Assembly (NCBI GenBank): GCA_947470805.1
Contig: CANIVU010000033.1
Coordinates: 1-64,000, forward strand
DNA: 64,000 nucleotides
Source: Acidobacteriota bacterium
GTDB lineage: Bacteria; Acidobacteriota; Terriglobia; Bryobacterales; Bryobacteraceae
Reading direction: 5' to 3'
The notes beneath the pieces were generated by a model. It had not been told where the DNA came from. It was given only the letters and a program-made list of their open reading frames with translations, and did not search any database. Below, piece by piece: positions 17,292-25,790 of this stretch (the first letter of the stretch is position 1; every line of letters begins with the position of its first letter). The translations under genes and the position numbers were made by a program.

Positions 17292-17304
17292 CTTTTCATG
17301 GGTT

Positions 17305-17318
17305 GTGAAAGCTTTCAC
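17305..17318. promoter_or_regulatory. perfect 14-bp palindrome, candidate operator
   Basis: GTGAAAGCTTTCAC is perfectly symmetric and lies 14 nt after the ATP-grasp stop and about 130 nt before the PSD1 start. The TGAAA...TTTCA arms resemble sites of LacI-family repressors. With only a one-turn stem, no loop and no U-run it is not a terminator. Confidence 0.35.
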
Positions 17319-17450
17319 TCCCTAGACTCGCCGATTCCTAAACTGGATAGATCTCGCGTCAACGCAACCGGACAAATCAGTTACTAGCACTACCGGGACC
17401 GCCAATGAAGTGGACCGCCGACCGCCTGGGCTGATAGAATCGCGCCCAGC

Positions 17451-19655
<2,205 letters not shown>

Positions 19656-19662
19656 AAAATCC

Positions 19663-21036
19663 ATGAACTGGAACCATCAAGCCCAACTCTGGAATCGCCG
19701 CCATTTCCTGACAAAATGCGGTCTCGGCGCCGCCCAACTCGCCCTCGCCGGCACCCCCCACTTCGCCCCCAAAGCCAAGCGCTTGATCTACCTCTTCATG
19801 GAGGGCGGCCCCTCCCAGCTCGATCTCTTCGACGACAAACCCAAGCTCCGCGCCGCCGACGGCGAACCCTTCCCCATGCAACTCCTCGCGGGCAAGAAAT
19901 TCGCCTTCATGGAGAACATGGCCGCCCCCACCGTCTACGGCTCCCGCGCCACCTTCAATCAACACGGCCAAAGCGGCAACATCGTCTCCAGCCACCTGCC
20001 CCACATCGCCGGCGTTGCCGACAAAATCGCCATCGTCCGTACCATCCAGACCAACAACGTCAACCACTCCCCCGCCATGGTCCTCGCCCACACCGGCTCC
20101 ATGGTCCCCGGCCGCCCCAGTCTCGGCGCCTGGCTCATGTACGGCCTCGGGAATGAGTCGAAGGACCTCCCCTCTTTCATCAGCATGATGAGCGGCCCAC
20201 GCGGCCCTCGCAACGGCCCCGACATCTGGGGCAGCGGCTTCCTGCCCAGCTCCTACCAGGGCGTCCCGTTCTCCAGCGGCCCCCAACCCATCTTCGACGT
20301 CGCCAGCCAACCCGGCGTCACTTCGGATCGCCAGCGCCGCGCCATCGACGCGCTCAAAGACCTCAACCGCGAACACCAATCCCTCACCGGCGATCCCGAA
20401 ATCGCCACCCGCATCGGGTCGTACGAAATGGCGTTCCGCATGCAAGCCAGTGCCCCCGAACTCATGGATCTCTCCAAGGAATCCCAGGAAACGCTCGATC
20501 TCTACGGCGCCACCCCGGGCAAGGGAAGCTTCGCCAATAACTGTCTCCTCGCCCGCCGCTTAATCGAACGCGGCGTCAAAGTCGTCCAGCTCTATCACAC
20601 CGATTGGGACCACCACACCGGCATCGATAACAGCTTGAAAAAGATCTGTCCCGAAGTCGACAAGCCCTCCGCCGCACTAATAACAGATCTCGCCCGTCGT
20701 GGCCTACTCGAAGATACGCTCGTCATCTGGGGCGGGGAATTCGGCCGCACGCCCATGAGCGAAGGCGGCAAGCGCGGCGGCCTCGGCCGCAATCATCAGA
20801 TCGATGCCTACACCATGTGGCTCGCCGGCGGCGGCATCAAACCCGGAGTAACCATTGGAGAAACGGACGAGTACGGCATGAAACCCGTCGTCGATCCCGT
20901 CCACCTCCACGACCTCCACGCGACGATGCTCCACTTATTCGGCCTCGACCATAAGAAACTAACATTCCGTTCCCAAGGCCGCGACTTCCGCCTCACCGAC
21001 ACCGCCGGCGCAGTAGTCCCCAAACTCCTCGCCTAA
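19663..21036 (+). CDS. DUF1501 domain-containing secreted protein
   Basis: 457 residues. The Tat signal motif RRHFLTKCGLGAAQLALA is near the N-terminus. The body has the alkaline-phosphatase/sulfatase-like blocks of DUF1501: MEGGPSQLDLFDDKP, TWD-like HTDWDHH, VIWGGEFGRTPMSEGG and GRNHQIDAYTMWLAGGG. The several His/Asp residues in these blocks probably bind metal. It forms the standard pair with the upstream PSD1 protein and is presumably exported folded with its metal, while PSD1 uses the Sec route. Confidence 0.93.
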   Translation: MNWNHQAQLWNRRHFLTKCGLGAAQLALAGTPHFAPKAKRLIYLFMEGGPSQLDLFDDKPKLRAADGEPFPMQLLAGKKFAFMENMAAPTVYGSRATFNQHGQSGNIVSSHLPHIAGVADKIAIVRTIQTNNVNHSPAMVLAHTGSMVPGRPSLGAWLMYGLGNESKDLPSFISMMSGPRGPRNGPDIWGSGFLPSSYQGVPFSSGPQPIFDVASQPGVTSDRQRRAIDALKDLNREHQSLTGDPEIATRIGSYEMAFRMQASAPELMDLSKESQETLDLYGATPGKGSFANNCLLARRLIERGVKVVQLYHTDWDHHTGIDNSLKKICPEVDKPSAALITDLARRGLLEDTLVIWGGEFGRTPMSEGGKRGGLGRNHQIDAYTMWLAGGGIKPGVTIGETDEYGMKPVVDPVHLHDLHATMLHLFGLDHKKLTFRSQGRDFRLTDTAGAVVPKLLA

Positions 21037-21037
21037 G

Positions 21038-21043
21038 TACAAT
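21038..21043 (+). promoter_or_regulatory. -10-like TACAAT six nt before the start codon
   Basis: TACAAT ends exactly 6 nt before the ATG at 21050 and directly follows the DUF1501 stop. This is the third occurrence of the same arrangement, consistent with leaderless transcription of the kinase gene. Confidence 0.4.
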
Positions 21044-21049
21044 CGATAA

Positions 21050-23665
21050 ATGCCCGATCACTGGGAGCAAGTCGACGCCCTCTTCGCCGAGGTCGCCGAA
21101 CTCCCCCTCGACCAACGCGCCGCCATCCTCGCTGCCTGCCCCAACGACGCCGTCCGCGCCGAAGTCATCGGCCTCCTCGCCCACGCAGACCCCGCCACCC
21201 TCCACGACCCCATCGCCGGCGCCATACAATACGCCGCCCAAATGCTCGACCCCTCCCAAGCCCTCATCGGTCAGTCCGTCGGCGAATGGAACATCGTCCG
21301 CTCCATCGGTGAAGGCGGCATGGGCTCGGTCTATGAGGCCATCCGCGATCACGACGGCTTCCGCCAGCGCGGCGCGCTGAAGATGATTCTCGCCGGTGCC
21401 AATAGCGCCAGCACCCTCCACCGCTTCCGCCAGGAACGCGCCATCCTCGCCGGCCTCGAACACCCCTATATCGCCCGCCTCCTCGATGGCGGCGCCGGCC
21501 CCAACCAGCAGCCCTATCTCGTCATGGAGTTCGTCGAAGGCCTCCCCCTCAACGATTGGTGCCAGCAAAACAACCCGCCCTTAAACATCAGAATCGCCCT
21601 CTTCCAAAAGATCTGCGAAGCCGTCGAATACGCCCACCGCAACATGGTCGTCCACCGCGATCTCAAGCCCGGCAACATCCTCGTCTCCCCCGAAGGCACG
21701 CCCAAATTGCTCGACTTCGGCATCGCCAAAATTCTCGAAGGCCCCGGTGCCGATCTCACCCTCACCGCCCTCGGCTTCCAACCCATGACGCCGGATTACG
21801 CCGCGCCGGAACAGGTGCTCAGCCAGTCCATCACCGCCGCCACAGACGTCTACGCCCTCGGCGCCGTGCTCTATGAAATGCTCACCGGCGCCCTCCCGCA
21901 CAAGTTCACGGAAAACACCCCCCTCGGCTGGGCCCAGGCCATCTGCGAACAACCCGTCACCGCTCCCAGCACCCTCAACCGTCGCCTCGCTGGGGATCTC
22001 GACAACATCATCCTCAAAGCCATGCGCAAGGAACCCGCCCGCCGCTACGGTTCCGTCGCCGAACTCGCCGAAGATCTTCGCCGTTTCCTCGAACATCTCC
22101 CCATCACCGCCCGCCCGGAAACCGCGCTCTACAAGACCGCCAAGTTCATCCGCCGCAACCGCGCCGCCGTTGCCGTTGCCGCCGTCGCCGTCATCGGCCT
22201 CATCGGCACGTCCCTCTACGCCCTCGCCCAGGCCAGTGAAGCCACCCGCCGCTTCAACGACGTCCGCGTCCTCGCCAAGTCGTTTCTCTTCGATCTGAAC
22301 GACGAACTCGCCAAGGTCCCCGGCAACACCAACGCCCAGGCCATGCTCCTGTCGACAGCCACCCAGTACATCGATAAACTCGCCGAATCTGCGGCCAGCG
22401 ACCCCTCCATTCTCGACGACGCCGCCACCGGCTACTACCGCCTCTCCCGCGCCATCGGCGGCTCTTCGTCGAACAATCTCGGCCGCCGTACGGAATCTGT
22501 CCGCTATCTCGAAAAAGCGGTCGCCGACAAACGCCTCCTAGCCGCCCGGGACGCCGCTCAACTCCCACGCCTGGCCGAGTGGCTCTCCAGCCTCGCCAAC
22601 GAGCGCCGCGAGATCGGCGACATCCCCGGCGCCATCGCCGCCGGCCAGGAAGCCGTCACCCTCATTGAACGGACAAATCCCAACTCCAAAATCGCCCTCA
22701 GCCGCGTCTATCTCCAACTCGGCCGCGCCATCGGCGAAACGGACAACGTCCCGGAGGCCATTAAAAACTCAGCTCGCGCCGAATCCCTCCTCCGCGAAAG
22801 CGGCCAGGCCCAACTGGCCGATCTGGTCAACGCCGCCATGGACGTAGGCGACGGTCAGACATCACTCGGAATGGTGAAGGACGGCGTCGCCACCTACCGC
22901 CGCATCGTCGCCATGATCGATGAGGGCCTCGCCGCCGCCCCGGCCCTGGATCGCCTTCCCCTCCGCCGCGCCCGCGGCCGCGCCTGGGCCGCCATCGCCG
23001 AATCGCTCGATAGCTACATCTCCCTCAGCCTGGAGGATCCCGACGCCTCCATCGCCGCCCGCCGCAACTCGCTTGCCGTCTGGGAAGAACTCATTCGCGA
23101 AGACCCCAACAACCGCAATCCGAAGCTGGCCCTGGCCGTCAACCAGAGTGAGCTTTCGGTGACCCTCCGCAAACGCGACCCCCGCGCGGCCGTCGATATG
23201 GCCCGCCGCGGACTCGCCGGTATGGAAGCCGCCATGGCCAGCAGCGGCCGCGGCGACCTCGTTACATTGACTCGCGAAGCCCGCGCCCGTCTCCGCGTCG
23301 CCATGGCGCTCCAAGCGGCCAATGACCAACAGACCGCAAATCGCGAAGCCGAAACCGCCCTCGCCACCCTCCAGCCCATTGCCGGAAAGCAGCCCAAGAA
23401 TCTCCGCGCCACCACCAGCGTTCTCTGGGCGCTGATCGTTCTGGGCCGCCGTGCCGAAGCCGAAAAATGGGCCGAGCGCTTCCTACAATCGAGCGATCTC
23501 GGCGCCCGCTTCCTGGCTTCCCACGCGCTGCTGCTGCACGGGGAGTGCGAGTCGATCCGGAAGGCGAACACGATCTGGCAGAGTTGGACAATGAGCGACT
23601 CCGCCCAAATCACGGCCCTCCGCAGCGCCGCCGCCGGCCGCCTCTCCGCCTGCCCCAAAAAATAA
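21050..23665 (+). CDS. transmembrane Ser/Thr protein kinase with TPR-like sensor region
   Basis: 871 residues, same plan as the kinase at 8140. There is an N-terminal helical region (WEQVDALFAEVAELP). The kinase domain (about 80-345) has GEGGMGSVY, LKMIL lysine region, HRDLKPGNIL and DFGIAKIL intact. The transmembrane helix AAVAVAAVAVIGLIGTSLYAL is followed by a long extracytoplasmic helical-repeat region. It lacks the coiled coil of the first kinase. No sigma gene is next to it; the nearest ECF gene is 4 kb downstream, beyond the KLKT module array. The stop codon is 9 nt before the first 32-nt box, so the array may be linked to this kinase. Confidence 0.9.
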   Translation: MPDHWEQVDALFAEVAELPLDQRAAILAACPNDAVRAEVIGLLAHADPATLHDPIAGAIQYAAQMLDPSQALIGQSVGEWNIVRSIGEGGMGSVYEAIRDHDGFRQRGALKMILAGANSASTLHRFRQERAILAGLEHPYIARLLDGGAGPNQQPYLVMEFVEGLPLNDWCQQNNPPLNIRIALFQKICEAVEYAHRNMVVHRDLKPGNILVSPEGTPKLLDFGIAKILEGPGADLTLTALGFQPMTPDYAAPEQVLSQSITAATDVYALGAVLYEMLTGALPHKFTENTPLGWAQAICEQPVTAPSTLNRRLAGDLDNIILKAMRKEPARRYGSVAELAEDLRRFLEHLPITARPETALYKTAKFIRRNRAAVAVAAVAVIGLIGTSLYALAQASEATRRFNDVRVLAKSFLFDLNDELAKVPGNTNAQAMLLSTATQYIDKLAESAASDPSILDDAATGYYRLSRAIGGSSSNNLGRRTESVRYLEKAVADKRLLAARDAAQLPRLAEWLSSLANERREIGDIPGAIAAGQEAVTLIERTNPNSKIALSRVYLQLGRAIGETDNVPEAIKNSARAESLLRESGQAQLADLVNAAMDVGDGQTSLGMVKDGVATYRRIVAMIDEGLAAAPALDRLPLRRARGRAWAAIAESLDSYISLSLEDPDASIAARRNSLAVWEELIREDPNNRNPKLALAVNQSELSVTLRKRDPRAAVDMARRGLAGMEAAMASSGRGDLVTLTREARARLRVAMALQAANDQQTANREAETALATLQPIAGKQPKNLRATTSVLWALIVLGRRAEAEKWAERFLQSSDLGARFLASHALLLHGECESIRKANTIWQSWTMSDSAQITALRSAAAGRLSACPKK

Positions 23666-23674
23666 TTACGAGCT

Positions 23675-23706
23675 GTGATCAAACCGTCGCCGTTCCTTCG
23701 CTGAGT
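23675..23706 (+). promoter_or_regulatory. 32-nt box, copy 1 (GTGATCAAA ... TTCGCTGAGT)
   Basis: First of four equally spaced copies of GTGATCAAA-C/T-C-C/G, 8 variable nt, CCTTCGCTGAGT. It ends 19 nt before the first module gene. The rigid spacing of two conserved blocks looks like a promoter (-35/-10) for an alternative sigma factor. This copy is the most divergent and lacks the downstream 45-nt extension present in the other three. Confidence 0.55.
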
Positions 23707-23725
23707 GGGGCAAGGAGCTACGACA

Positions 23726-24139
23726 ATGAAACTCAAGACGAACCTGAAAGCTGGACTCAAGATCTGCCCGAACCGCAACTGCGCCGGCGCCGAGGAAGAT
23801 CCCAACCATAACCAGTCCACCACCGGGCTGAAGTTGAAGACGAGCCTGAAGGCCGGCGGCAAAATCTGCCCGCTTCGCGCCTGCGGCGGCACGGACGGGG
23901 AAGATCCCAACCACAACCAGTCCACGACCGGGCTGAAGCTGAAGACGAGCCTGAAGGCCGGCGGCAAGGTCTGCCCGTATCGGAACTGCGGTGGCGCCGA
24001 GGAAGACCCCAACCACAACCAGTCCACCACAGGGCTGAAGCTGAAGACGAGCCTCAAGGCCGGTGGCAAGAGTTGCCCCCTCCGTGCCTGCGGTGGTGCT
24101 GACGGCGACGATCCCAACCACAACCAGTCCACCCGCTAA
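23726..24139 (+). CDS. KLKT/NHNQ module protein, four modules
   Basis: 137 residues made only of four tandem modules of 34, 35, 34 and 34 residues. Each reads KLKTxLKAG, two variable residues, CPxxxC, G/A-rich turn, an acidic run (AEED or TDGED), PNHNQ, then STTG as linker. Every module therefore has two cysteines (CX4C) and one His. The start is the ATG at 23726, with AAGGAG 9 nt upstream; a GTG at 23705 in the same frame falls in the regulatory box. No signal peptide. Metal binding, a disulfide-linked repeat structure or a modified peptide precursor are all possible. I recall similar short KTN(V/L)KAG...NHNQ proteins in other bacteria but cannot confirm it. Function unknown. Confidence 0.8.
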   Translation: MKLKTNLKAGLKICPNRNCAGAEEDPNHNQSTTGLKLKTSLKAGGKICPLRACGGTDGEDPNHNQSTTGLKLKTSLKAGGKVCPYRNCGGAEEDPNHNQSTTGLKLKTSLKAGGKSCPLRACGGADGDDPNHNQSTR

Positions 24140-24150
24140 CCCCCCTCCAC

Positions 24151-24366
24151 AACGCCAGCCCAGCCACTTCTCCCCACACAGCGAACATCCCACGGGGACG
24201 GTCCGGGCAGAACCCCCAAGGCCGTCACCCCAGTCCGAACAACAGGACTGTACCCCAGACCAGAACTCGCCCCCCATCACCGGGGACTCACCCGGCAGGA
24301 AGGGCAGTGCACGAAATCCAAGGGCGAACCGAAACCACCTAAAAAAGGTGCCACAGGTTCGCCCTT
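24151..24366 (+). repeat. duplicated 3' spacer, copy a
   Basis: About 216 nt following the first module gene are repeated at high identity at 25101-25319, after the third. Conserved stretches include GCGAACATCCCACGGGGACG. Two small hairpins hold their stems: CAGTCC/GGACTG and CCGGG/CCCGG (CCGGG/CCTGG in copy b, a G-U pair). No credible ORF lies within. It may be a structured 3' untranslated region or a small RNA. Confidence 0.7.
24320..24366 (+). terminator. intrinsic terminator after module gene 1
   Basis: An 11-bp stem (AAGGGCGAACC with GGTTCGCCCTT) encloses a second short stem (CACCT/AGGTG), followed by TTCGTTCTT. It forms the 3' end of spacer copy a. Confidence 0.75.
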
Positions 24367-24403
24367 TCGTTCTTCAAAAACAAAGTCATAAAAAGAGAAC
24401 CCA

Positions 24404-24435
24404 GTGATCAAATCCGATTCAAACCTTCGCTGAGT
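24404..24435 (+). promoter_or_regulatory. 32-nt box, copy 2
   Basis: GTGATCAAATCC, 8 nt, CCTTCGCTGAGT, identical spacing to the other copies. It is followed by a conserved extension (CAGATGTAACCGAGA ... AAAGAGGAA) ending in the ribosome-binding site of the second module gene. Box to ATG is 50 nt, the same as for copies 3 and 4. Confidence 0.6.
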
Positions 24436-24485
24436 CAGATGTAACCGAGACCGGCCATCGTGCCGCACACAAAGAGGAACTCAAA

Positions 24486-24692
24486 ATGAAACTCAAGACC
24501 AACCTGAAAGCCGGTCTCCGCACCTGCCCCGTCAAGAAGTGCGCTGGCGCCGAGGAAGAACCCAACCACATCCAATCCACCGCCGGACTGAAACTCAAAA
24601 CCAGCCTCAAGGCCGGCTTAATCGTCTGCCCGGTGAAACGTTGCACTGGCACCGATGGCGAAGACCCGAACCACAACCAGACCGGCCGTTAA
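24486..24692 (+). CDS. KLKT/NHNQ module protein, two modules
   Basis: 68 residues in two modules of 34. Module 1 has CPVKKC and an AEEEPNHIQ tail (NHNQ changed to NHIQ). Module 2 has CPVKRC, TDGEDPNHNQ and ends in TGR instead of STR. AAAGAGGAA lies 6 nt before the ATG. No signal peptide. It has its own upstream box and downstream hairpin, so it appears to be an independent transcription unit. It is more divergent than the other three array genes, suggesting it is an older copy. Function unknown. Confidence 0.78.
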   Translation: MKLKTNLKAGLRTCPVKKCAGAEEEPNHIQSTAGLKLKTSLKAGLIVCPVKRCTGTDGEDPNHNQTGR

Positions 24693-24714
24693 TCCTCTCC
24701 GGCAACCGCGAAGA

Positions 24715-24754
24715 GGCGGACCGAAGTCACCGGGGCGAGTCGTGCCGGTCTGCC
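24715..24754 (+). terminator. intrinsic terminator after module gene 2
   Basis: GGCGGACCG pairs with CGGTCTGCC (one G-U pair) around a 22-nt loop and is followed by GTTTCG. It is shorter than the neighbouring terminators and is not part of the duplicated spacer. Confidence 0.5.
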
Positions 24755-24794
24755 GTTTCGCTGTCATGGCCAGTCCCAAAATTTATCTCGACCA

Positions 24795-24826
24795 GTGATC
24801 AAATCCACCCAATACCTTTGCTGAGT
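24795..24826 (+). promoter_or_regulatory. 32-nt box, copy 3
   Basis: GTGATCAAATCC, 8 nt, CCTTTGCTGAGT (one C to T change in the second block), followed by the same extension and ribosome-binding site as copy 2, with 50 nt to the ATG. Confidence 0.6.
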
Positions 24827-24876
24827 CAGATGCAACCGAGATAGGCCATCGTGCCGCTCAGAAAGAGGAACTCAAT

Positions 24877-25089
24877 ATGAAACTCAAGACGAACCTGAAA
24901 GCCGGCATCAAGATGTGCCCGCTCCGCGGTTGTGGCGGCGGTACCGATGGGGAAGACCCCAAACATAACCAATCCACTACCGGCCTGAAACTCAAGACCA
25001 ACCTGAAGGCCGGCATCAAGACCTGTCCTGTCCGCAATTGCGGCGGTACCGACGGCGAAGATCCCAACCACAACCAATCCATCCGCTAA
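24877..25089 (+). CDS. KLKT/NHNQ module protein, two modules
   Basis: 70 residues: a 36-residue module (CPLRGC, an extra Gly in GGGTDGED, and PKHNQ for PNHNQ) and a 34-residue module (CPVRNC, ending SIR). AAAGAGGAA precedes the ATG by 6 nt. Same layout as the other members, with no signal peptide and two cysteines and one histidine per module. It is followed by the second copy of the long duplicated spacer, so genes 1 and 3 share the same 3' region. Confidence 0.78.
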   Translation: MKLKTNLKAGIKMCPLRGCGGGTDGEDPKHNQSTTGLKLKTNLKAGIKTCPVRNCGGTDGEDPNHNQSIR

Positions 25090-25100
25090 ACAGCACCCAC

Positions 25101-25319
25101 ATCGCCATCCCAGCCCGTTCTCCCCACGCAGCGAACATCCCACGGGGACGGTCCGGGCACAACCCCCAGGCCAACCACCACCCCAGTCCGAAAAACCGGA
25201 CTGTCCCCCACACCGGAACTCGCCCGCCATCGCCGGGAACTCTCCTGGCAGAAAGGGCAGTCGACGAAATCCAAGGGCGAACCGAAGCCACCACAAAATG
25301 GCGCCGTCGGCTCGCCCTT
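25101..25319 (+). repeat. duplicated 3' spacer, copy b
   Basis: Second copy of the segment at 24151-24366. Stem sequences of the small hairpins are kept while loops differ (CAGTCCG/CGGACTG here is one pair longer). This pattern points to conservation of RNA structure rather than protein. Confidence 0.7.
25273..25319 (+). terminator. intrinsic terminator after module gene 3
   Basis: AAGGGCGAACCG pairs with CGGCTCGCCCTT through 12 pairs including one G-U, matching the position and arms of the terminator at 24320. Confidence 0.7.
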
Positions 25320-25360
25320 CGGCCGTTTGAAAATTACTAGCCAAAAAATAAATGAGCCTT

Positions 25361-25392
25361 GTGATCAAATCCCCACCAAACCTTCGCTGAGT
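25361..25392 (+). promoter_or_regulatory. 32-nt box, copy 4
   Basis: GTGATCAAATCC, 8 nt, CCTTCGCTGAGT, then the conserved extension and AAAGAGGAA before the fourth module gene. Identical to copy 2 in both conserved blocks. Confidence 0.6.
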
Positions 25393-25442
25393 CAGATGCA
25401 ACCGAGACAGGCCATCGCGCCGATCAGAAAGAGGAATTCCAA

Positions 25443-25757
25443 ATGAAACTTAAGACCAACCTGAAAGCCGGCATCAAAGTCTGCCCGCTCCGCAACTGCG
25501 GTGGTACCGATGGCGAAGACCCCAACCACAACCAGTCCACCACCGGGCTGAAGCTGAAGACCAACCTCAAAGCCGGACTCAAAGTTTGCCCGTTCAAGAA
25601 TTGCGGTGGTACCGATGGCGAAGAGCCCAACCACAACCAATCCACCACCGGCCTGAAGCTGAAGACCAACCTCAAAGCCTGCATCCGCACCTGCCCCTAC
25701 AAGAACTGCGCCGGCACCGACGGCGACGAACCCAACCACAACCAGTCCACCCGCTAA
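25443..25757 (+). CDS. KLKT/NHNQ module protein, three modules
   Basis: 104 residues in modules of 35, 35 and 34 (CPLRNC, CPFKNC, CPYKNC), each closing with PNHNQST. The third module has KAC where the others have KAG, giving one unpaired cysteine. The acidic runs are TDGED, TDGEE and TDGDE. AAAGAGGAA lies 6 nt before the ATG. The nucleotide sequence between modules is nearly constant, so module number probably changes by recombination. It is convergent with the broken TPR-like gene, 14 nt away. Function unknown. Confidence 0.8.
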   Translation: MKLKTNLKAGIKVCPLRNCGGTDGEDPNHNQSTTGLKLKTNLKAGLKVCPFKNCGGTDGEEPNHNQSTTGLKLKTNLKACIRTCPYKNCAGTDGDEPNHNQSTR

Positions 25758-25764
25758 CCCCCAC

Positions 25765-25790
25765 GGGCGAATCAACCCACCGGTTCGCCC
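25765..25790. terminator. shared terminator between the array and the convergent TPR-like gene
   Basis: GGGCGAA and TTCGCCC form a 7-bp stem with a 12-nt loop, using the same arms as the terminators after module genes 1 and 3. It overlaps the stop codon of the minus-strand gene. Confidence 0.6.

Noticed and set aside
24826-25401. Minus-strand frame through the module array
   Set aside because: It alternates Gly/Val/Leu repeats arising from the complement of the module sequences. The plus strand has starts with good ribosome-binding sites and terminators.
23726-25757. Calling the module genes RiPP precursors
   Set aside because: The repeated cores with two Cys fit a multi-core precursor, but no leader peptide, protease site or modifying enzyme gene is nearby. 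The label is kept as one possibility only.
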